A model generated the notes under the pieces. It did no database searches, was not told where the DNA came from, and was given only the letters and a program-made list of their open reading frames with translations. Shown piece by piece: positions 45,733-57,700 of a DNA stretch of 64,000 nt. The translations under genes and the position numbers were made by a program. Each line of letters starts with the position of its first letter. Within the stretch, counting starts at the first letter, position 1. Source of the DNA: Lycorma delicatula (Eukaryota; Arthropoda; Insecta; Hemiptera; Fulgoridae); the NCBI RefSeq assembly GCF_047948215.1, contig NC_134463.1, positions 53,069,201 through 53,133,200 on the forward strand. The letters are read 5' to 3'.

Positions 45733-48700
45733 ATATACTTGAGCACTAATTGGGTTATATAGTCAATCCTTTCTGCATGTATATGTTTGATTTACAGTTT
45801 TTGTTTCTTGATTATTTTAAAGCTTTGATATTTAATTTTTCAAAAAAAATTCTTGTTTTTAAGTTATAAAAATTTTAAAGTATAAAATTATTTTTTTTAC
45901 TGGAACATATTTTTCTAGGTTACTTATTTTTAATTTATTTTAAATAATAAGTTTTGGCAAAATAAAATATATCTACTATTCCTTAAAGAACACTTTACAG
46001 CAGTTGTATACAGCAAAACTTCTCAAAGGGTTAAAATAATTTAATTTACAAATCTGTTTAATTATTTTATTGTTTTTAAGTTTTAATTATAAATATTTTT
46101 ACTGTATTTTTTTTAATATTGTTTGTAAATTGAAAAAAGAAAAACAAATTATTAATACTAGACACTTATCTTCCATCTATACTGTATACAGTTTGATCTC
46201 TCTTTCTGTTTGGTAATTATTATTTTTTTTAGGTAACTTTTGAAGAGTACAGTCAAAATAATGTTTTATATTTATATTATATTATTGTAATATTTTTTTA
46301 TATAAAAGAGAAAAAAATAAACTTTAAATAATCACAAGGAATACAGAAATCGTGAGGACAAAATGACCAATTAAGTTAAATGAGAATGAAAAAAATAAGT
46401 TAAAAATTTACAAAGAGAGACACCCATTGACTGACTACTTTAAAATGGCATTGAAAAACCTTTCTGAGGGATATGGCATAACATAAATTAACACAAGCCA
46501 ACTGCCTGAGCTCAAATAAAAGCAATATAAAATATCATAGTCACTTGACGCTTCAACACATCATTTGTCCTGTGGCACTATGACACATTAATATGTCATT
46601 AGTGCTCAACATGTTGATACCTATATTAATGAAACTATAAAAGATTCTCTCTCGATAAATCAGGATTAATTTTTGGCTTTGTAACTTGTAATAAGTTTAA
46701 TTAATATTTATACCGGGTAAACATTTGAAAAGTTACCACATTTGTTATTCAACAACTATCAGTTCCATCGTATTTCTGTTTGCAGCCTTGTATACCATTC
46801 TTGGGGGAAACATTTTTTAAATTATTTTCAAACAGGGGGAACCCACCCTCTCCATTACACCTAGCCCAACTCAAAAATCTTAAATGGCAATGGCCTCATT
46901 ACTTGACAATACCAAAAATAACAAATTTTGGTGAAAAAAAATAATAAAATCAGCTCACCCCTTTACTCGGTAGGTCCTAAAAACCATTCAGGGTAGTATT
47001 TTTTTTTAAATTTCAGTCCAACATAGAACACTATAAAATTACGTGATATAACTTCTTTAACCATTTGAAATATCATAATCTGTGGATTAAAACTGTGAAA
47101 ATTATTTTTAAAATTAGCAACACAAAATTTTGCTAGTAAATGTTTTCTAAATTTTCAAGGGTTGAAAAGTTATTTTTTAAAATGAGACTATATAGCTTGT
47201 GACACCTCATTGGAAAGTGCTTTAAATGAGAAATAATTTGGTACAAATAAAATAAAAATTTGTTTACTAGTATTGAAGTTATGATTAAAAATATGTATTT
47301 TTATTTAGATTATGTTGGAATACAGTGTTATTGACCAAAAGCATTCGGTCTGTTCTTCTTATTGTCCATTCTTCTTAAAAAATACGGGTTTTAGGTTTCT
47401 CTAGCATTGAAATACGCACGAATAAATACAGCATTATAATATCAGTTAAAGATACAAAAAACCAATAAGGTACCTACTTCTGTGCTGGTAACATGTTCAA
47501 AATTGATTACCAGATAAATGTAATAATTAAATAAAAACTAATTCATAAATGAATCATTTTTAATCAAAAAATAATTAATATTTAAATTCTAATGACTATT
47601 AATACCATCATTAATGAAGTAAAATTTCCATTATTACAAAGCAAATAATTAAATTTAATTCAATTAACAGTTGGATATTTTGAGTTTAAAAGTTAGCAAC
47701 TGCACTCTTAAATTTTAAAAAGCTGAAGTTAGTGTTTGCTTGTAATAACAGGTTATAATTTTCTCCCAATTATTGAAATCTTAGTTTTTATGGAAAATTT
47801 TTGCAAATTGTTTTCTTTCATATTGTATGTAATTAGTGACAAAAAGTATTTATTTTATTTAATTCGTCATATTTTACTTAAATTGTTGGTCCTTCTGTTA
47901 AAATTGGCATTTGGCCTTTCATTTTTTGTCTTTTGTAAATTTGTATTGCTAAAATGACTTACTACCAGGAAGAAAGGACTGAACTAATTTTTATGTACAA
48001 ATAACAAAATAAATGTGCTAGAAGAACTACCCAAGCGTTTAATAAACAGTATCTAAATAAAAATGTTTCACATTCTTACATTGTAAAACTTGTAAAAAAT
48101 TCAAAGAAATGGGATCTGTCATGAATAAAAAATGTGCAGGCTAAAAGGTTTTAGACGAATTAACTATGGTTGAAATTTTTGGAAACGTATTAGCAAATTC
48201 TCAGAGCTCAATTTGTAAAAATCCTGTAAAACTGGGATTTCTTTTGGTTCTGTTTTAACTACATTAAAATACAGTAACATTATGTATCCCAACATAACCT
48301 AAAAAAAAAATATTAATATAATAAAAAAAAAAAATATTTTAATCATAAGTTCAATACCAGTGAACCAATTTTGATTTTATTTGTTCCAAATTAATTGTCA
48401 TTCAAAGTACCTTCCAATGAGGTGACACAAGCTGTATCGTCTCATTTTAAAAAAATAAGTTTTCAACCCTTGAAAATTTAGAAAACATTTAAGAGTGAAA
48501 TTTTGTGTTGGTAATTTTAAAAATAGTTTTTACAGTTTTAATCCACAGATTATGATTATTTCAAATGGTTAAAGAAGTTATATCATGTAATTTTGTAGTT
48601 ATCTTTGTTGGACTGAAATTTAAAAAAGTTCATACTTTTTTAAACTGAAATTTAAAAATGTTAGTACTTTTTTAAATTTCAGTTCAGAAAACCATTTGGG

Positions 48701-51700
48701 ATAGTCCTACATGGGTTTTTTCATCTACCAAGCGAAGAGGTGGGTGGATTTTTATTTTGTTTTCACCAAAATTCATTATTTTTTGGTATTGTCAAGCACT
48801 GTAATCAAATGATACCATTGCTATTTAAGATTTTTGAGTTGTGGTAGGTATAGTGGAGAGGGTGGGTTCCACCCGTTTGAAAATAATTTTAAAATTGTTC
48901 CCCCTGTAAATGGTATACAAGGCACAAACAGAAATACAATGGGACTGATAGTTGTTGAATAATAAACATGCTAATTTTTCAAATGATCACCCGGTATTAA
49001 ATCTTAAATGAAGTAACAAATTATATATTTTATGATAAATATAAATATTTTGTATAAATGTATACAAAATAAAAAGTTAATTATACGTATCATTGGAATG
49101 GTTTCTGTTGATATTTATTTTATGTATGTATTTAACCTGACTGGACTTTTGAAAGCATTAAACAGATAGATTATAGGTCAGTAAGAGGGAATAGGTATTA
49201 TAAAGTTGATTTATAATAATACAAAGTTTTGTAATTAACAGATTTTGGTTAAAATCATAGTATCATATAGAAATGTATTTACTAATTGTAATTATTTGTC
49301 ATTGTTATATGTTTTTGTAATTTTGGTTTTGATCTCAATGTATGAGTATAACAATATTAATTGCTTTTAAGTTTGCAATAAACTAAAATATAAGTTTGGT
49401 AATTTGTGAGTTGAAGTTATATTAATAATTTCAATTTAACAACAGTCATTGTATATTTTCTCTTGTTAAATATGTAACCAACCTGCAAGAAAATCAGCTC
49501 TATGTATTCTACTCTTGGTAAAATATAGAATAAACTGTTTTCTGTATGCTGAATGGCTTTTAGATTAGTTGGACTCAGGTTTGATTTAAGGATTTACAAT
49601 TTTTTTTACCTGTCATTTCATACATCTACCTTCTTCTAAAAAACATGTAATAAGTTTTTAGCATGTCCAGAATCATAATATTAAACTAAAAATAAATAAT
49701 GATTTAAAATTGTTAAAATTTTCCAATTTTTTTCTGAACTTCAGTAACTTAATATATATATATATATATATAAAGCTAGAATTAACTTTGGGATGATGGA
49801 ATATTTTTTGTCACAGGAGATTTTCCATTAGTAATCAATTACTTGATTGTTTCAAATTTCTTTAATTGTTTCATATATGCAGGATGTGAGTTAGATGGAG
49901 TCTCAAGAAATGAAATTTACAATCTGAACAAAGGAAGTAGACAGATCTGCCTTTTACATTGTTTGCAAAAAGAAACCTATTAGGGGAAAAATTTACATGA
50001 AAGTAATATTTTGCAATTGATTTCAAACAAAAATGATATAATCTCTGAAGTACAAAATGTATTCACAAATATTTTTTTTTTAAAATCATTAATACATTAC
50101 TTCATTTTTTTCTATTTTCGATTATAAATGTGAAAATGGAATTAATTATTTTCTGGTGTACAAAGTGTGGTTAAAAAACTGTATTAATGCTATAATTTTT
50201 TTTATTTTTCACAATTTTAACATTATCCCCTTCAATATGCTTCCCTCCAGGATCCCTTACACTTCTCCATGTGAACCTTCCATTGGTCAAAGCAGTGCTA
50301 GAAGTCATTTTCAGAAAGCATGTTTATGGTCTCTGTCGCATTGTCTTTCCCAGCTTCAACTGTCTAAAATCTTATACTTTCGGTGCTGATTTCACCTTGG
50401 GGAACAAAAATAGGTCATATGGGACAAGGTCCGGTGAATTGGGTGGATGTTCCAGCACAGGGATTCCTTGCTTGGCAAAAAATATCTAACAAACAAAGCA
50501 GTATGGTCAGTAGTGTTGTCCTAATGAAAAATCCATGACTTGTTTTTCCACAATGCAGGTCACTTTCTTCCTTCTTTTTCACGAGGAGTAGTTACGACCT
50601 CAGGGTATATTGCTGAATCACAGTTTGATCTTCAGGTACTCAATTTATGTACACAACGCATGTTGAAAAACATGGTTGTCCTAGACATGAATCATCTCCA
50701 ATCTCTTCTCATCCTTCTTTGAACTGTTTAAATGACTCAGAAACCTGAATGCATGATAAACACTGTATACTTCTTTTAACAAAGAATGAGTTTCTGTGGT
50801 GGATTTTTTGAGTTTTCACAAAAAATTTCATATTAATGTGTTGCTCTTTTAAAACACTAACATTTTTCCGACAGGCTGCAGATGCAAGGTCTAATACAAA
50901 CAAAAGCCACAGCCCAACTAAGGGGTCCGCAGTCGACTGGCCAACAGGAATTGAGGAGATGTCATGTAACTTGACTATGTGCCATTTGACCTTCAAACAC
51001 ATACTGTTGTCTGTAGGTCGATCAGTCCAATATTTTTTAGCCACACCTTATAAACAAACCTCAGCCACTGTGTGGTTCTTCAGGGCTAGATATTTTAGCC
51101 CAAGCGTCATCTTCACTTCCCTCTCAACTGCCCTATATATATATATATATTTGTTTGGAAATTAGAAATCTTTAAATAATGAGAACAATTAACATTTTCC
51201 AGGTTTAAGCATACCTACTAATCAGCAAGGTCAAGCAGGTAATAATGATCCAAATATAATGGCATATCAAGCTAATCTTCATCGTGCTTTTCTTCAGTCA
51301 GCCATGGCACAGAATTTTCAAATACAGCAACAATTATTAGCTCAAAATCAAGCACTGCAACAGCTTTTACAACAGCAGACTCAACCAGTAAGTTTATAAA
51401 TCTGATTATATTAAGAATATAGCTTTATATATATATTTTTTTTTTTACTAAAAGAAAAATGGCCGTTTGTTACTATTCTAAATCAGATATTCTTGTTTTT
51501 TTTTTTTATTATCTGTAAATGCATTCTGTTGTTTTTTTTAGTGTAAATATTTTAATTTAATCTATATTATTTCAAAATGTAGGATATTTAATACAATATT
51601 TATATTCACTATTGTAAGATTTTCTGCCTTGATGTATGTATATCACTAATGCTACAGGTGTCTAGTAACAATGATATTAGTTTACACAGATTAATCAAGA

Positions 51701-54700
51701 TTTTACTAGTGCTATTATTTAATTCCTCCGGTGCATTTTTCTTTTTTAGCAGGCGACAGAAAGTCAACCACAGTGGGCAAGTACTCCAAATAAAGCAAAA
51801 AGTACACCAGTTACCACAAAAGCACAGGTAAGATTATTTTAATCAATATCGTATAATTTTAATTCAAAACCAAAATAGTTTCATTTTTTTTAGTTGCATT
51901 GTCAAAAGTTCTATCTTTGTTTTAATTATTGTATTTATTACTAATTACCAAGTGCAATAGATGAATTAATTACTAAATCTAATGATAATTACCAAATAAA
52001 ATTAATTAGATAAACTTAAAATAGTTTTTTAGTAAATTATAGACTATTAAAATTTCTGTGATTATCAGACACTTATAAATTACCACAACACTTAGGCCAT
52101 AAATAATATTATTTAATTTTAGTAGTCTATGGGAACTGGTTTATTAAACAATGATTTGACTGTTGCCATTCTACCTTAGTTTATTTTCCAGTATTCTACT
52201 ACCTGAGATGTTCCAGTTGTTGAAGAACTTCAGATGTTCAGAATTAACTTGTTGCAGCAGCAATTTCACTCACAAGGAATGCAGTTTTATCAACTTAACC
52301 AGGATTAGCAATAAATTATTGTTATCAGTTTTTTTTAGCCAATTATCCAATGTTTTTAAATATCTCAGCCTCTTAAGGAAAGGTTAAACATATGTTAAAA
52401 ACAATTAAAACATTACATTTATAAAGAAAATGTTCATCAATCCTTTATGTTAAGAAGTATTATGAATACAGCTCTTTTTCTAAATTAAAAACTTTGTTTG
52501 CTTATGAAAATGTGTTTTTCTTCCCCGAAAATTGCTGTATAAACCTTTAAAATGTTTATGTATAAAACATGAGAATATTTCAGTATATTAAAAATCATAT
52601 CTAATGAAGTTATTTAATTGCTTAACAATAATAAATAAAATAACATTTTTTAATATATGCATTTCATTTTAGGTACACAGGTCAGGTTCTCCAGGTTCTC
52701 CTCAATCAGCATTTACCAATGTTCTCAGTGAATTGAAGAGTAGAAAATCTTCAGTTGATTCTACCACTAAGGTATTTATGTAATGTATATTGACTAAGTG
52801 TATTTTATTTTTATTTAATAACTTGTAAAATTATACAAGAAAATAATAATGGTAATAGAGATGTTTGTACTCTTTTTCAAATCTGGCATTAGTAAAAAAT
52901 CTGCATAAAAACCCACATTTAAATGACCAACATATTAGAAACATGCAAAAAACACTGTTCTTTAGCACTTACAATCAAGAAATATAATTCCATTAAAATT
53001 TCCAGAGAACAGGTCTACAGAACATCTGTTTTTTTCAGATAGTTACAAAGGGACTAGGAAAGTTTTGCAATACAATGGAACAGATCATCACAGGTGATTA
53101 TAAGTTAGTGCATGTTTAGACTGGCCCAAACCTGCAATATAGGCACTCTAGTCATTGTCTCGGTGTCATTTGGTTTTTAGTTGTGTTAGTGAAAAGAGGT
53201 AGTGATGTTGTGGTCAAAAACTGAATACCAGGTAATTTTTAAGCATTTAATTTTGCATATGGATTAAATGTTGATCAGAGCAGAAGGAAATGACTCCTGT
53301 GCTTCTATACTCCTGTGCTTGGAGAGGATTGTCCTCATTGTGCAACAATATTTAGATGGTACTGAAAATTTTGAAAGAGCTAAAATGTCTTCTTTCTTTA
53401 TTTTTCTTGAGGTGCTCCAAGGTCTGGTCAACTGTCTTCCTCTGTGACTTAGGGAAACATTGCTACAGTATGAAAATGCTTGAGATAGATAGACATGTTA
53501 CGTACCATCAAATAAAGCAGTCTTTGACCATTAATACACCAGCAGTTCATGCTACTCTGCACAATCACCTTCAAGTTAGAAAGTTTTGTACCCTTTGGGT
53601 GTCTCATAACTTGATCAATGATCAGATGGCACATCATGTTGTTGTGAAATGCTGAAAAAGTTTAAAAAGATGAAATCCTATTGTGAACAGTGGTGATGAA
53701 ACTTGGTTCTTCTATAAGGACATCCTGACCAAGGCTCAAAACAAATTGTGAGTGCTTGAAGATGAAGAGAGGCTGTTCAAAAATCTAGATCAGTGAAAAA
53801 GAGAATGGTGGCCATATTTTTTAGTGTCAGAGGAGTTTTAAAGCAGGCTGTGTTGGAAATTCAGGAGACAGATACAGGGAAGTGTTGTATCAAAGAATTA
53901 CTGCTAATGTTGTCAAAAGTCTCAAGAAGCTGTGATCAAACTCTTAATAATGGACACATGATTTCTTCACCATGATAATTTCCTGGTCACTGCTCCAAGC
54001 ATTTGTCCAACACTGGAATAAAACTGTTAGAGCACCCTCCCTACAGTCCTGACCTGGCTCCATGTGAATTCACACTGTTCCTCCAAGTAAAGAACAAATT
54101 GAAGGGAGGAATTTTACGAGACCTCCTAAGGGCTTGTGACAATTAGTATGCCCAAATCTCTTATGAAATATGGTAGGGGTTTTTTTGAAAACTGGTGTTG
54201 AAGGATGGAAAAGTGTATAATGTGTGTGGAAATTATTTGAAAAAATTATAAAAAATAGTGTATAGTAAAACTTTTGCTAGTGCTCTTTGTATTTACTTTA
54301 TAGTATCAATTTAATTAAACTATTGGTAACAGACATCAAGTAAGTGCAATACAGTTAATAGAATAAATTGATAAACAACAAAAAAATCTATGAAAAATAG
54401 TGCAATATTATAAAAGTTAAAATTAATATCTTGCATGGTTTAGAGTACCTTGGCCTATAATGTCATCCATCTTCTTTCCTTTGACTACCTATTATCCTCC
54501 TCTCCTCTGTTTGATGAATCCACACTTGTAAAGGAAGAAAATAAGTTTGTATACAGGAAATTTTCTAAAAAATTGACCTTTAACTTTCAGAAAAAACTGA
54601 TCCTGGAAAAATTATAGTACACAAACAAAGAAAAATAATTGAAAATACATATCACATTACAGACAACTCTCACAGATTTATACAGTTTAAAAAAACCATG

Positions 54701-57700
54701 CATAGTACAGCCTACATATGCAAAATGTGTGAGGAATTATCTATCACCCACAAATGTAGTAACTTATTCATCTTATCTGGAGATTATTATCAGAGCAGAA
54801 TTAACATTCAATTCAATCTTGAGCCGTTAAGAAAATTTATCTAAAAATCAAATATCTTAATTTTCTATATGAACATAACAGAACTGTTAAAATCTGCAAC
54901 AAAAGTAAAAAAGTCTGAGTGCTAATTAATTAAATTTCTTTAAACATGTATACTGTATTTTGGCTATAATTATTAATATAGATTGAAAGCATAAAGATTT
55001 TGTAATATCACATCCCATTTAGGCATGGTGTCGTTTGTCATATGCTACAAATTTCCATTTCCATTTTACGTATTCCCATGCACAAGCTTCTTTGAAAGCT
55101 TCAGTGGTAAATTAACTCATCATCAATAAAAATTTCATACATTATTGATGCTTAGATTAAACATATGAAATCTCTTGGGATTTAATTTTTCCTGACTTTC
55201 TCGGTACTAAATTAATGTTTTCAGATGGTATTGATGTTTAAGAAGCAGCTTTCCTAGCTTTATTAAATTGATTTTTCATACAACTTCCAGACAGAACTGA
55301 GTTCCTAAATAGTCTCATATGTTGACTTATAACTCCATTATATTAAAAAAAGATTTATGAGCTAGCAGTCCATTACCTTCCAGCTGCTAGGAATGCCAGA
55401 ATAGCACAATACATCACAATCTTTACCAGATTATATCTGAAATAATTCCATGGTACTTGTCTAAGGAACAAGGAATGAACACAAGAAAAAGGGAAGGGTA
55501 AAGAAATAGGAAATTAAGCAGCAGAGAATTTTAACCCACTGCCTCTGATCAGGGTGGTTTGAACTAGTTAATTTGGGTGGTAAAGTATGTTGTTTGTCTG
55601 TTTATGCCCTTGTAATTCAATAACTATAAACCAGTTCTCATGAAATGGACATAAAAGTTATCTTAAGTGAATGCGTAACAATCGGATGTGAAGATATGAA
55701 AAAAAATCGATAAGGAAGACAGTTGGCACATTTTTCCCCTAATCAGAACCATTTTAAATTGATCAACTGAGATATCAAATAAAAAATGTGGAAAAAGGAA
55801 TTAAAAATATGTATTATAGGGTTCTATAAGAGCACTGAATAAACAAAATTGATAAAAAAGAATTTAAACAAAAATATAATTTTATTTATCAAAATGTAAG
55901 GTTTATCTAGAGCTGGGTTTTTGATAATTTTAAAATCAAAATTGTTAACCTAAAATGGTTTCTCTAACACTTCTTTAATGCAGTGATAATTTCAGGTTCT
56001 GACCAACTCCAATTTAAAAAGATTATTATTGTATGACAATAGGTCTATTATACAAAAGGGCATGAACAGATTACTCATCCAGTAATTTAAAAATAGGTGT
56101 ACAATTGATGTAAAATACTGTGTGCTCATATGTACTGTATTGTATCCAATACAATGTGTTATACATCACTGAATATATAGAACACAAGGTCAAATATAGT
56201 GATTGTATCAGAAAATTATTCACTGTTTGTTCAAGTACCACCATTGTATCATGTTTACTTGTTCATTTTAACTGGATTTAGTTTTATGTATATTTCTGTA
56301 TTATAAACATTTCTACAAGATTACTTCTAAGGAAAGATTTGTAGTAGTGATCACTGTTAATTTTCTTTTTCTGCATATTATTTTTTGTACTTTGGTTAGT
56401 GAACATTTTATATTAAACATTTACAGTGAAATAGCCCTTTTTTTTTAAATGTACATTTTTACCTATTTTAATCATCTGAAACCAGGTTAGGTAAATAGTC
56501 TATAAAATTTGTTGAAAACTGAAAGTAAGTTATGAAGAAAATGAAAAATGTAACGAAGAGATCTTAACATAATTGAGCATGTGGAACATGAAGAGACTGG
56601 TTAATAAATTATTGTGATTTATACATTGTGTGAAAACATTGATCTCATAGTTTCATGTTTGGTTAACAATAACAAAATAAGCTACAAATATTGATTAACA
56701 TTACATTATCGGTAGTTGAAAATAAAATGAAATTAATGTAAAGATATTTTAATTTGTGAGGAAAGAACTAAAAATAATTCTTGTCAAAAAATAATACTAA
56801 AACAATTCTGTTAAAAGTAAAACTTGATTAAAAAAATGAAATAATCATAGTTTCATTATTAAGAGTGTAATTCAGGAAGGGAAGCAGAAAATATATCAAT
56901 AAACATTATGTGAAGTGAATTACTGATAAATTATGTAATTAAAGTTACAAGATTTAAAAATAAATTTTTGAAGATGTGAATATATGTTTGGTAATGTGAA
57001 TGCTGTACGAGTATTTTTCTTTGTATCATAAAATGTTACTTTTTCTTTTAACACCAAATGGAACTTTGCACCAACCACTTTGTGTTTCTGCTGTATTAAT
57101 TTGATTGTTTCAATATCGCACCTACATCGTGAACTAAAAGTAGTACGTTTTTTGTTTAGAGCGTTGTACCGCCTCCACCACCCATGCCTCCACCACCTGA
57201 TTTAAGTGATCCAAGTGAGGCAAGACCGTTTATGGATCCTTATGGAAGAGCAAAAACTGTTAGAATTGGTAAATGGCGTTGGCCACCTCCTAAAGATGAT
57301 AATTCAGCTGATACATCTTTTCTTCAATTCAAACTGAAACAACGACGAAAACATTCGCAGGTTATTATGAAATATTATTACACTATTCTGGATAGTAACT
57401 GGTTCATAAGTTTATCTTCTTTGTTCTGTACTTTTCATTTAAATTAATTTTTTTATGTCATTTTAGACAATCTTTTTTTTAATCTAATTCTTCTTCCTGT
57501 TTTTTCACATTCAGTTATGGGTTGGGTTATGGATCAATGATCTCCTTATTCTTCTTCTTCTGTCTTTCCACTACTCCTTTTCAATGTTTTCTATACTAAT
57601 TCTTATATATTCCTTTATTTTATTGAACTATCTCTTCTTTGGTCTACCTTGTGATATTTTACCTTTCATCCCAATTTGAAATATTGACTTTGGTTCTCTA

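Larger units (their letters stand above)
43846..51202. other. Intron y (7.4 kb)
   Basis: Houses the candidate poison exon, AAT and CA microsatellites, the long-TIR element and the minus-strand mariner, plus (TA)n at 49746-49772 and 51134-51150. 43970-45680, 45735-46700 and 49005-50155 show nothing else I can name. Confidence 0.6.
52772..57159. other. Intron ab (4.4 kb)
   Basis: Holds the mariner (53046-54289) and SINE-B tail (55010-55135). 55370-55760 is less AT-rich and may be an old repeat, not assigned. 55770-57120 is plain AT-rich DNA. Acceptor TTGTTTAG at 57152-57159. Confidence 0.55.

Noticed and set aside
47736..47957. 73-codon hydrophobic frame within the long-TIR element
   Set aside because: AT-rich composition explains the Phe/Leu/Ile content; no transposase motif.
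50271..51165. Overlapping + strand frames of 72-109 codons
   Set aside because: Antisense shadows of the minus-strand mariner between 50161 and 51050.
57361..57447. Extension of the GKWRWPPP exon through its donor
   Set aside because: The frame stays open but the sequence turns into hydrophobic low-information residues and the downstream exon in phase 0 fits splicing at 57360.
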